Source: Paenibacillus psychroresistens (lineage in GTDB: Bacteria; Bacillota; Bacilli; Paenibacillales; NBRC-103111). From it: a stretch of 64,000 bases of DNA. Made by a program: the position numbers and the translations under genes. The DNA is taken from NCBI RefSeq assembly GCF_009728935.1, contig NZ_CP034235.1, forward strand, positions 4,688,001-4,752,000, in the 5' to 3' direction. The notes under the pieces are model-generated. The model had not been told where the DNA came from and did not search any database. It was given only the letters and a program-made list of their open reading frames with translations. Below, in pieces: positions 29,103 through 37,341 of the stretch (position 1 is the stretch's first letter; every line of letters begins with the position of its first letter).

Positions 29103-29804
29103 ATGACTTCATACATGGATTATACGTCCCCTTCTGTTCAGTTCACTTATGATTTGAGCAATAACACCACTTTCAAAAAAGACGCCAATAATTACATCAA
29201 TACGCTTTCTATAATGCAGCTAAATACCTTGGAGAATACATCTTTGCTGGATATCTACTTTAGTACAGCTAATGTTGTTGAACCCCATTATCATCAAAAT
29301 GCAGCTGAGTTGGTTTACTGTATCTCCGGTTCGGCAGTGGTTTCAATTATTAATCCATTCACCAATTGCCTGCTTCATTTCCCCATAACTCCTGGTCAGG
29401 TCGCGAATGTACCTCAGGGCTGGTGGCATTATGAGATCGCAACAATAGACAACACCCATCTGCTCGCGATCTTTGATGCCCCTGTTCCCGATACTATTTT
29501 TGGTTCAGATATCTTAAGATTAACGCCTGCAAACGTGCTTGCCCACACCTACTGTCTTAATCAAGCTAAGGTAAAAGACACACTAGCTCCCCTTCAAAAC
29601 ACCGTAGTAATTGGTCCACCTGCTGATTGCCAAAAACAAGAGGTGGCTGGAGCAATGAAGGGCATGCCACAACAAAAGCAGCCTTATATTAATTCAATTC
29701 CTGCCAATCAGAGTTATTTTAATCAAACCTATGGTCAGCCTTTACAGCCTCAGCCACCGCAAACTCAGTACCCTTACCAACAGCAGCCCTATATCCACTA
29801 TTGA
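29103..29804 (+). CDS. Single-cupin protein with Q/P/Y-rich C-terminal tail, probable spore-associated
   Basis: This is a 233-residue protein. The cupin core (about 35-150) keeps metal-type ligands: EPHYHQNAAELVYCISG gives His-x-His and Glu, and VPQGWWHYEI gives the second-motif His. Residues 195-233 form a low-complexity tail rich in Gln, Pro, Tyr and Asn (QPLQPQPPQTQYPYQQQPY), as often found in spore coat or exosporium proteins. A near-perfect sigma-K promoter precedes it, and the oxalate decarboxylase-like gene (a coat protein in B. subtilis) is just upstream. No enzymatic function can be assigned; a coat structural or germin-like role is inferred. An AGGTAGG-type site precedes the ATG. 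Confidence 0.82.
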   Translation: MTSYMDYTSPSVQFTYDLSNNTTFKKDANNYINTLSIMQLNTLENTSLLDIYFSTANVVEPHYHQNAAELVYCISGSAVVSIINPFTNCLLHFPITPGQVANVPQGWWHYEIATIDNTHLLAIFDAPVPDTIFGSDILRLTPANVLAHTYCLNQAKVKDTLAPLQNTVVIGPPADCQKQEVAGAMKGMPQQKQPYINSIPANQSYFNQTYGQPLQPQPPQTQYPYQQQPYIHY

Positions 29805-29824
29805 CTTATATTTTTATAAAAAAA

Positions 29825-29861
29825 GCGATCTCCTCCCGGAAAAACTCCGAGATGGGACCGC
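29825..29861 (+). terminator. Terminator after the cupin gene
   Basis: An imperfect hairpin of 16-base arms (left arm GCGATCTCCTCCCGGA) with an AAAAC loop is followed by TATTTTTA. It lies 20 bp after the stop codon. Confidence 0.7.
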
Positions 29862-30389
29862 CTATTTTTATGAAATTAGCTAGGATTATAGCTCTCTAAG
29901 CTACGCCCACCGCAAAGCTCTAACCGTTACTTCCGAGATTGATATGGGCTCGTTTACTTTCTGAATTTCTTCACTAGCTCACGAAGCTCATTTTCTGGCT
30001 TGGATAAGCCTTCTCAGCTGGAGAACAGACAAGTGTGAAATATTTAAGCAATCCATGACGCTCAAGTCTCTACACTGTTCTTGCATTTTGATTGGCTATT
30101 ATTTTGTGAGTTGTAATTAAGATTGTCACCATTTGTAACTTTGTTTATCACTGATTTGGAATGTAGATTTGTCACAACTCAGTCAGTCGACATGGACTGA
30201 AAAGCCTAAGATTATAAGGGATTTATTTCTATATAATATTTTTTTCTACCAATTACAATATCTTCGATTCAAATACATACCAATTTTGACTCGAAAAATA
30301 CTGTAATGATTAGTGTCACAAATCGTTGTAGTTTGTTTGTCCATCTACAATCCTTTAATTGCTTGGTTTAATAGTATAAGTAGTCTTAA
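29862..30389. other. AT-rich intergenic region with GTKAYAAAY-like repeats
   Basis: No reading frame of note is present. The minus strand holds four copies resembling GTKAYAAAY between 30121 and 30175 (starting at 30175, 30151, 30139 and 30129), and a GTCACAAAT lies on the plus strand at 30315-30323. The half-sites resemble those before the GH87 genes but their spacing is irregular (24, 12 and 10 bp) and no gene follows. It may be leftover control DNA from a deleted locus. Confidence 0.35.
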
Positions 30390-31493
30390 TTATTTCACGA
30401 ACCCCTCGGATCGCAGTTGTACCTGAACATCAGCTTCAAATTTCAGTTGTGGATATAAAGCTTGCCACGCCTCCCAATCACCTTTTGGATTCCAGTGGTA
30501 GGAGAGATAGTGAAGACCGAATCCAAGTGGATCCAGACCTGCACTTTGTATTTTCTCAAGTAGCCTCACCACTTTAAGTTTTATTTCCCGTTCTTCTACT
30601 AACTCGTAGACAGACGTATCAACAACTTCTTCGTTTCCACTCTCCGCAACGATGCCGCTTAGGCGAACATCGTACTTTATTTTAGGCGGCTTTGGATCTT
30701 CCTTCAGAATATACCTTACCTTCGCATCGCGAATCATTGTGACCATAAGGTCATTCTCGTCCTTCCCATTAAGCTCGTAATAGAACCGTTTCGGCTTTTG
30801 TGTGATTAACCTAAAGAGGCTCGTTTCCTCCGGTTCCAGTTCGCTCCTCATCCCCTTCTTATCAAATAGAGCAAGCCGTTCTGTAGTAATATTGTCTCCT
30901 TTGAGCTCCAGGATTGGCAGATAAGGATCAGCGCCCAGTTCATAGAAACGTGCGTAAAACTTCGACATCGGTACAGCCTCAAGATGCGTCGATTCCTGGT
31001 GCAGATCAGAAAACATATCATCAATATACATACTGGAAGGTTACCCTGATTTTGTCTTTAACTTCAGCAGTGCGTTGGCATTAGGGCGGGCAACCACCAT
31101 CCAGGCGATGAACTGCAAACCAGGCTTACGTACGGCGTAGTCCAGCAATAAATCCGCATTTTCCCTCGCTAAATCCTCCCCCATGACGACTATTTTTGTG
31201 TGAGTGAAGTCAAGAAGTTTTTCACTCTTGGCTTGAAGAGCCTCTACGGCATATGTGATAGAGTTTGCTTCTTGGTCAAGTATGAAAAATTGGCCATTCC
31301 CACTGTTTTCTCCCCCTTTCGGCACAATGACCTCTAACGACACGCGAAAACGCGCTTTTTTACCTACATCGACACCTATTCCTACAACTACACTTCGCTT
31401 GTCGATATCTACACCACTGCAACCAGATAAGGAAAACAAACTACCCACTACTACGATAACTAGAAGCACCATCGGCAACCTACACATGGGCAT
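30390..31493 (-). pseudogene. gerAC: gerAC-type spore germination lipoprotein interrupted by one in-frame stop
   Basis: Reading through, the product has the usual GerAC length (about 367 codons). The N-terminal part carries a lipoprotein signal ending SLSGC, then DIDKRSVVVGIGVD and DFTHTKIVVMGEDLA typical of Ger(x)C. The C-terminal part is the family's DUF with EREIKLKVVRLLEKIQ. A TAA at 31041-31043 separates the two halves, and the frame is otherwise continuous: KTKSG, stop, PSSMYIDDMF. GerAC proteins are part of the nutrient germinant receptor. The gene overlaps the gerAB remnant by 14 bp as in a normal ger operon, and gerAA is missing, so the whole receptor is probably dead. Confidence 0.88.
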
Positions 31494-32121
31494 TACTCTT
31501 TTTCCGAGCTAAGTAAATGAGAAGGACAATCAAACACATATTCCCGATTATGCGACTGATTACAAAATATCGACCTATTCGAATAAATAGGTTTATATCC
31601 ACCACATATACAAATCCAAACGGCACAGCAGCGAAAACAGCCAGTAACAGCCATTCCACTTTTCTCGACCTGTTTATTAAGAAGGATTTTGCGTAATGGA
31701 ACGCGATATGCCAACTACTGATTACGCCGAAAAACGTATATAACGCGAATATTAACATATACACATAGACCAATCTTTCGACCACAAACCACTTCATCCG
31801 GACCGAATCCTCTACCGAGAACCAAATGTAGTTCAAATGCTGCAATGCCTCCATGCCAAAAAAACCGATGGGTACGAAATAAGCCACCAAGAGCAAAAGT
31901 ACGCCCGAACCTGTGGTAATGAGTAAAATACGTGAGTAGCTGGTTTGGCCGGTAGACGTTTTCCAATTGATGATTTTCTGATACCATATAAGAGAGGTAG
32001 CTCCCGAGAAGAGAAAAGCCGCTGCCGCACCCCCTCCCCAAGTCGGCATCGTCCGTACATAGGTAGCGGAATGACGTATTGCATCCCACGACATTTGGGG
32101 ATCAACAATCGTTTGTCCGGC
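31480..32121 (-). pseudogene. gerAB: gerAB-type germination permease, C-terminal fragment
   Basis: About 204-213 residues correspond to the last five or six membrane segments of an endospore germination permease (APC superfamily fold), ending RIIGNMCLIVLLIYLARKKS. Family members are about 360 residues, so the N-terminal 40 percent is missing. The frame opens right after a TAG at 32122-32124, where the sequence abuts a WYL regulator fragment on the opposite strand. The first ATG is at 32094 but is internal to the homology. The fragment precedes and overlaps the gerAC remnant. Confidence 0.8.
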
Positions 32122-32527
32122 CTATTGCTTTTCCCGCGATGATTATCGGTTATTCCGGTGTGACCGGATGCTTTCAGTCGTTTATGAGACTGAACCTGCC
32201 GTATTGAAGCCGCTGGATCTTCGCCATGTTCATCTCGGAAACTGGGAATCATTTGTCAAAATGAAACAGGAGCTGATCCGTTTAGAGGTCGAGCTATCTA
32301 TAGAGGGTGTTCAGCGTTGCGAGACAGAATTAGGTCGACGCATCAAGCTTCATATACGCAAAGATGGCACTGGTTGGCTTGACCACTTTACAGTGAAAAG
32401 TGACATCCCATTTCTTGCTAAAATTTTCATCGGCTTAGGAACAGAAGCAATCGTTTAATGAAATCCACCAGAGTTGGTGGATTTCATTAAACGATTGCTT
32501 TCCCAAATCATGGCGAAATTTGTTTGA
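32117..32527 (+). pseudogene. WYL-domain transcriptional regulator, C-terminal fragment with nonsense codons
   Basis: The frame encodes AYCFSRDDYRLFRCDRM, then DLRHVHLGNWESFVKMK, and later SDIPFLAKIFIGLGTEAIV. These are familiar C-terminal parts of YafY/YobV-type HTH-WYL regulators. The HTH and first half are absent. After GTT the frame meets TAA and TGA (32456-32461), then resumes with NPPELVDFIKRLLSQ, the expected family C-terminus, up to TGA at 32525. The stops fall exactly in the left arm of a perfect inverted repeat. An ATG at 32168 exists but is internal to the homology. Confidence 0.75.
32445..32500. repeat. Perfect 26-bp inverted repeat with 4-nt loop
   Basis: Arms at 32445-32470 and 32475-32500 are perfectly complementary (left arm begins AAGCAATCG, ends ATCCACCA) around GAGT. 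No T-run follows on either strand, so an ordinary terminator is unlikely. The right arm is the normal coding sequence of the WYL C-terminus; the left arm is its reverse complement. Confidence 0.95.
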
Positions 32528-32530
32528 CTT

Positions 32531-35500
32531 CTACCAGCCGCTATTTCCAGCCAATTTTGTTATTTTGAACAGATCTGCTAATGTATTGAGTCCACCTTCT
32601 TTCGCTCCAGATACTTTAACCTTACTGAAATCGGCTGAGCCCTGTGCATTGGCCGAAACCTGAACTCCGTAAGCTCCCGTTTTCTCAATGGTCACATTAT
32701 TAAAGCTGCCCTTCGTCCAGATATCCTGTCCATAAATGGATATACCGTTAAATGTACTGTCATTTATGAGGATATCTGTAAAGATGACAGGCTCACTAAT
32801 AGGGGCTTTCGGCAAATTAACCCATACAGCTCCAACTATGATCCCATTGTTTCCGACTGAACCTGTTCGAACCAAAGTATTGCGCTGTAGAGTTGTTACA
32901 CCGCCAAAAGGCATTGAATTATAATCGGTATTAATGTTAATCCCCGCTCCTACATTTACCGTATCGTAGGCGAGGTTGTCTTCCGCTTTGTTGTCTATCC
33001 CACCATAAATCCCAATATTGTTGGCAAGCATAGGCAGCTGCAAAGTGTTGAACCGGAAATTATTATTCTCAGTTGGAGTAACTTCTGACCACATCGCTAA
33101 GTTATCATCACCGGTGTTCCTTACATTGCTTTGTTCGAATATAGTATTCTTCGTTCCCTTATGCAAATTGACCCCATCCGCAAAGGTATCTCTTACTCTA
33201 ACTCCGCCGATGTATAGGCCATCCGTTGGCGAATCTATCCAAAGACCAACTTTAACATGCTCCATCCAGACATTCTGCACGATAGATCCAGTACCAAAAT
33301 CACCCTCGATTCCAGCATCAAAAGCCCCATCATTTCTGTAGCTCACATCACCTAATATGGCAAAATCAAACATGCCAATATGATCGCCCTTACCAATAAA
33401 CCCACCTTTGCCATTCCAGCCATTGATCGATGAATACCAAGGTCCGGCACCACGAATCGTTAAATTGCTGACATTTATCCGGTCGTTTATCAAGAATTGA
33501 CCCTCCGGAATCCATAAGCCTTTGCCTGCTGCAGTCGCATCTTTAATGGCATCCCTAATTGTCTTCGTATTATCGGTAGTTCCATTGCCTACTGCATTAT
33601 AAGGTGCATCTGCTATCGATATATAATTATCAGGCATCGCATAGGGAGCATCTACTTGCTCTAAATCAATAAAATCGATAATGTAGTATTCCGCTGTATC
33701 CGTTTTATCTTTCTGCAGCTTAACTGTTGCACCAGCAGGTACATTAATTAAAGTATGCGTTTCATCGAAGAAATGATGTCCAGTCTCCGGTTTCTGCACA
33801 TTATTGTAAGGATAGTCACCATAAACCCAAGCATATTTGGAGCTTAGATTAACGCTTTGTTTTACACCATTCACGTAAATACTAAGTGGAGCCGTTATTC
33901 CTTCAGCTCCGCTGGCAGCATCGGGCATAGAATAACGGATTACCATAGAATTAGCGGCAGTCTTATTAGTGAATTGTACAAATTGTCCGGTAGCGGCTAA
34001 TTTTACTGCCTGTCTGCCAGAAGCTTCGGAAGCAAGGGTAAGATACGTTCGATCTTTAGCCAAGATGGTTGCCCCACCTCCAATAACACCCTTCTCAGCT
34101 TCATATTCGATATAAGGAAGATTAGCTCCACGAGCTGATCCAACTGAGCTATTCGCCACACTTATAGAATCGATTTGAATAGCCCCACTATCCCCTTGGT
34201 CATATTGGTAACTAACCGTATTATAGCCATTTCGCAATGTTAGCGTTTCAACTTTTGCAACCCAAGTGCTGGAGTTTTTTGTAGCTTCCAGCGAGGTTTG
34301 CAATTGTTTTAAACCATTCACATAAATACTCAGAGATTTTGTTGCTCCTGTGTCATTGGAATATTTCAGGGAAACGAGATACTTATCTGCAGCTGGGGAG
34401 TGAACGGCAAAGATCGCTCTAGCTCCGTCAGCTGTAAATGAATTTAAATAGCCTGTTGCGGAGAACCCCTTTAAACTGCTCGCAGCTTGAACACCGCCTG
34501 AAAAGAAAGCTGCTTCCGCTTCATATACAGCAGTTGTTTTGTTCGGAATGGCTAGTTTTGTTGGTTTAGGCGTTGTTTTGGGAGTAACCTGAGGCAATAA
34601 TCCGATATTGAGATTATCCAAGTTGATATTGCCAGAATCTGCAGCATCATATTTATAAGTAATCGTATTATCGCCAGCATTTAATGCCAACGTTTCGAGC
34701 ACAAGCCCCCAAGTTTCCCAATCTTGCATGCTTTCAAAAGAAAGCGGCTTAATCAGCTTCTCGTTCACATATAAGCTGAGTGTTTGCACTGTACCCAAAG
34801 CGCTTGTATATCTTAATGAAGCCGGATAATTCCCCGCAATCGGTACATTTACGGTAAATTGAATGGCGGCTTTAGCTTTATTAGCATCACTAAATCCACT
34901 AACAAATCCAGTCCCACTGAAACCAGTATGATCTGAAGTTACTTCAGATCCACCAGACAAGACCGCTGCTTCTGCTTCATAAGTCCCACCTAAGCGTGGA
35001 GGTGGAGTAGCTGTTGCTTTCGGCCCTCCTGCTGAACGGCTGACACTAATTTGATCTATATTGACATTGCCGGAATCGGATTCACCGAAGCGATAGCTGA
35101 TTGCATTGCTTCCAGCAATTAAAGTAAAATTCTCGACTTTAGTGCCCCAGTCATCCCAGCTGCCGACCGTATCTAAGCTGATTTGCTCAATCAAAGCCTC
35201 ATTGACATAAACACTTAACGTCTTCGCACTGCCTGTTCCATTTGCGTAACGCAGTATGACATCATAATCACCTGCTGCTTCGGCATCAACGGTGAATTGA
35301 GTAGCTGCGAATCCCTTGTTCCCATCCACATATCCGGCTACAAAAGCGGTCCCCGTAAAATCAATATGGTCAGTTGCTATCGCAGCACCACCAGAAATTG
35401 CAGCAAGCTCCGCTTCATAAATAACAGCACCATCTTGTACCGGAGCTGCTGCTGGTGTCGCCCTGACAACGGGAGATGGCGTTGCCGCAAGCGTAGGCAT

Positions 35501-35617
35501 TACCGTAGGAGAATTCGTAGGTGTGGAGGAATCACAAGAAACTAATAAGATTTGGGCTAATACTAAACCTATAAACAGAGAACATAGCTTGATTTTTCTT
35601 GTATAACTTGCCTTCAT
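32531..35617 (-). CDS. GH87 alpha-1,3-glucanase (mutanase) lipoprotein with three CBM modules
   Basis: This 1028-residue enzyme should cleave alpha-1,3-glucan at the cell surface. A lipoprotein signal ends LLVSC (Cys28), followed by a Pro/Thr linker. Three CBM6/35-like modules follow (about 66-193, 211-337, 362-487; each opens YEAE and contains SGNxNIDxI or a close variant). A distinct beta-sandwich comes next (about 500-660), then a right-handed beta-helix catalytic domain. Asp814 (ADGVN) and the pair Asp837/Asp838 (NTGDDN) are spaced 23 and 24 residues apart, the arrangement of the three catalytic Asp of GH87 mycodextranases. GGAGG is 8 nt before the ATG. The promoter matches the GH87-2 and yesM promoters. 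It differs from the second GH87 in its lipid anchor. Confidence 0.9.
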   Translation of the reverse strand: MKASYTRKIKLCSLFIGLVLAQILLVSCDSSTPTNSPTVMPTLAATPSPVVRATPAAAPVQDGAVIYEAELAAISGGAAIATDHIDFTGTAFVAGYVDGNKGFAATQFTVDAEAAGDYDVILRYANGTGSAKTLSVYVNEALIEQISLDTVGSWDDWGTKVENFTLIAGSNAISYRFGESDSGNVNIDQISVSRSAGGPKATATPPPRLGGTYEAEAAVLSGGSEVTSDHTGFSGTGFVSGFSDANKAKAAIQFTVNVPIAGNYPASLRYTSALGTVQTLSLYVNEKLIKPLSFESMQDWETWGLVLETLALNAGDNTITYKYDAADSGNINLDNLNIGLLPQVTPKTTPKPTKLAIPNKTTAVYEAEAAFFSGGVQAASSLKGFSATGYLNSFTADGARAIFAVHSPAADKYLVSLKYSNDTGATKSLSIYVNGLKQLQTSLEATKNSSTWVAKVETLTLRNGYNTVSYQYDQGDSGAIQIDSISVANSSVGSARGANLPYIEYEAEKGVIGGGATILAKDRTYLTLASEASGRQAVKLAATGQFVQFTNKTAANSMVIRYSMPDAASGAEGITAPLSIYVNGVKQSVNLSSKYAWVYGDYPYNNVQKPETGHHFFDETHTLINVPAGATVKLQKDKTDTAEYYIIDFIDLEQVDAPYAMPDNYISIADAPYNAVGNGTTDNTKTIRDAIKDATAAGKGLWIPEGQFLINDRINVSNLTIRGAGPWYSSINGWNGKGGFIGKGDHIGMFDFAILGDVSYRNDGAFDAGIEGDFGTGSIVQNVWMEHVKVGLWIDSPTDGLYIGGVRVRDTFADGVNLHKGTKNTIFEQSNVRNTGDDNLAMWSEVTPTENNNFRFNTLQLPMLANNIGIYGGIDNKAEDNLAYDTVNVGAGININTDYNSMPFGGVTTLQRNTLVRTGSVGNNGIIVGAVWVNLPKAPISEPVIFTDILINDSTFNGISIYGQDIWTKGSFNNVTIEKTGAYGVQVSANAQGSADFSKVKVSGAKEGGLNTLADLFKITKLAGNSGW

Positions 35618-35686
35618 AGTAGTACCCTCCTGAGAATGGTTAATTCTAACTGTTAAACCTTAGTAATTGAATCTGTATAAACATAA

Positions 35687-35749
35687 ATTATATAAAAATC
35701 CAGATATTTCAACTATTAATTTGATGACTTAAACAGCAAAAATTATGAC
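35687..35749 (-). promoter_or_regulatory. GH87-1 promoter with 21-bp-spaced activator repeats
   Basis: Minus strand: GTCATAA starts at 35749, a second GTCAT at 35728 (21 bp on), TAGTTG (-35) at 35710-35715, a 17-bp spacer, and TATAAT at 35687-35692. The same 63-bp layout occurs at 40750-40812 and 44196-44258. The likely binder is the YesN-type regulator at 37342-38931. Confidence 0.75.
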
Positions 35750-35764
35750 ATCTTTTTAACGTTA

Positions 35765-35796
35765 GAAAACCGCCCCTAAAATCTCGGACGGTTTTC
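35765..35796 (-). terminator. Terminator of the yesM-yesN-binding protein operon
   Basis: GAAAACCG pairs with CGGTTTTC, 14 bp after the stop codon of the binding-protein gene. It separates that operon from the GH87-1 promoter just downstream. Confidence 0.72.
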
Positions 35797-35810
35797 CAAA
35801 TGTTATTTGA

Positions 35811-37310
35811 TTACTTTTTAGCCCATTCATTCAATTGACGCTGCTTTTCGGCAATGATTCGATCAATACCTGCTAGCTTTAATTTCTCAAGATATTTAGG
35901 CAGGATAATATCTGGGTCTAGCTCTCCTGTATTCAAAGCAGGCCCAAATTCTTTATCAACATCGAGACATGCCGCTATTTCATTCTTCACCTTGTCATTA
36001 TAGAAAACAAAGCCTAAAGCTGGCGATTTATCTGCTTGGTCATTGAATTGCTTGTATTTCTCCCAAATGTCGGGATCCTCATTGGACCAAATGTACGAAT
36101 TCAATTGATTGCCAAACATCCATGAAGCGTTAATGTTATAGCCTACATTACTTGCATCCACTCCCGCTGGATATTGGATACGGTTATCCGCTGATTTGAT
36201 ATAATGTTTCCCTTCAATCCCCCAATTTAAGAGGTTTAACAAGTATTCATCAGTGTAGAGCAAATTTAGAAATTTCATTGCCTCTTCTGGCTTTTTGGAG
36301 GTGCGAGGAATCGAAAACATAGCACTTGTCGTATCCGCTGTAGTCGTAAACGGCTTAGTCAATTCCACGGCTGTCATAGGGACACCTGTATCACGAGATA
36401 CTTGAACCTCAATGCCTGGCTTTAAAGATTCCGCATAGGCAAATGCCTTCCCTGCTTTCACAGCATAAAATTCGTTATCATTGGTTGTGGCCGCATCTCT
36501 GTTGATATAACCCGCTTGATTCCATTTGTGCATAAGCTCGGCATACTCCTTATATTGCGGAGTTTCATACATGTTAATAACCTTTAAATCTCTACTATTG
36601 CGATCTAGAACTCCGGGACCATCGCCGAGCATATCATATTTGCCATACTGCATTAGTAAAGTTAGGGGAGTTCTGTCCGATCTGGCTTGTAAGGGAATAA
36701 TGCCCGGTTCGTTCAGCTTTATCGTCTGAAGAATAGGCGCCAAATCCTTCAATTCATGAATATTGGATAGATTAAATTGATATTTAGCAATCAGATCTTT
36801 GCGCATCACTATCCCTTTTGTAGCAGCAAATTCCTTATTAGTCACAACTCCATATATTTTCCCATCTAGTTTCCCCCCTTGGACAATGGCAGGATCCAAT
36901 ACTTTTGTAATATCCTGGCCATATTGCTCCAATAGGTCGTCTAACGGAATAATCTGCTCTTTAGCAACCTCTTGTCCAAGCTCCAACCAGCCTGCAGTAA
37001 ACAATAAATCAAAAGGCTCATTAGAAGTAAACATTAAGCTGATTTTATCCCACCAAACCCCAAGATGCGTCGGGCGAATCTCTAAGGTAGCATTCATCTT
37101 TTTCAGCAGATATTGATTGATTTCGGCTTCAACTAATTCTAGATCCTTAGGCAATGCTGAAGAAGGAAACACCATGACCAGATGTGTCGGAGCTTGCTTA
37201 GGATCCGCCTTAACGGACAGATCCGTCTGCTTATTACAGGCAACAAGCATAGGAAGAATGAGAATGAATACAATAAATGTCTGATGCCATGCTTTAGTCA
37301 CTCTGTACAT
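35811..37310 (-). CDS. Extracellular solute-binding lipoprotein without cognate permease
   Basis: This is a 499-residue family 1 solute-binding lipoprotein. The signal peptide ends LPMLVAC (lipobox LVAC). Homology to LplA/YtcQ-type proteins runs through FDLLFTAGWLELGQEVAKEQIIPLDDLL and the conserved C-terminal part with KPEEAMKFLNLLYTDE. I start at ATG 37310 (MYRVTKAW), with AAGGAG 8 nt upstream; the frame is open to 37349 but lacks such a site. It lies 31 bp after the response regulator in one operon with the kinase. No permease or ATPase lies in the cluster, so it may act as a ligand sensor for the kinase or supply a transporter encoded elsewhere. Confidence 0.88.
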   Translation of the reverse strand: MYRVTKAWHQTFIVFILILPMLVACNKQTDLSVKADPKQAPTHLVMVFPSSALPKDLELVEAEINQYLLKKMNATLEIRPTHLGVWWDKISLMFTSNEPFDLLFTAGWLELGQEVAKEQIIPLDDLLEQYGQDITKVLDPAIVQGGKLDGKIYGVVTNKEFAATKGIVMRKDLIAKYQFNLSNIHELKDLAPILQTIKLNEPGIIPLQARSDRTPLTLLMQYGKYDMLGDGPGVLDRNSRDLKVINMYETPQYKEYAELMHKWNQAGYINRDAATTNDNEFYAVKAGKAFAYAESLKPGIEVQVSRDTGVPMTAVELTKPFTTTADTTSAMFSIPRTSKKPEEAMKFLNLLYTDEYLLNLLNWGIEGKHYIKSADNRIQYPAGVDASNVGYNINASWMFGNQLNSYIWSNEDPDIWEKYKQFNDQADKSPALGFVFYNDKVKNEIAACLDVDKEFGPALNTGELDPDIILPKYLEKLKLAGIDRIIAEKQRQLNEWAKK

Positions 37311-37341
37311 TTGGGCCACTCCTTTCTTCGCTAAACACGCT

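Noticed and set aside
30121-30323. GTKAYAAAY copies as a fourth GH87-type promoter
   Set aside because: The half-sites are present but the spacing (24, 12, 10 bp) is wrong, no TAGTT/-10 follows at the fixed distance, and no gene is downstream.
31833-32252. Minus-strand frame of about 139 codons over the gerAB/WYL junction
   Set aside because: Composition and lack of homology indicate an out-of-frame reading of the two remnants.
32168-32458. A 96-codon ATG-initiated frame that could be called a small gene
   Set aside because: WYL homology continues upstream of the ATG and downstream of the stop, so it is an internal piece of a broken regulator gene.
35297-35545. Plus-strand Arg/Cys-rich frame opposite GH87-1
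   Set aside because: Shadow of the GH87-1 coding strand with no recognisable domain.
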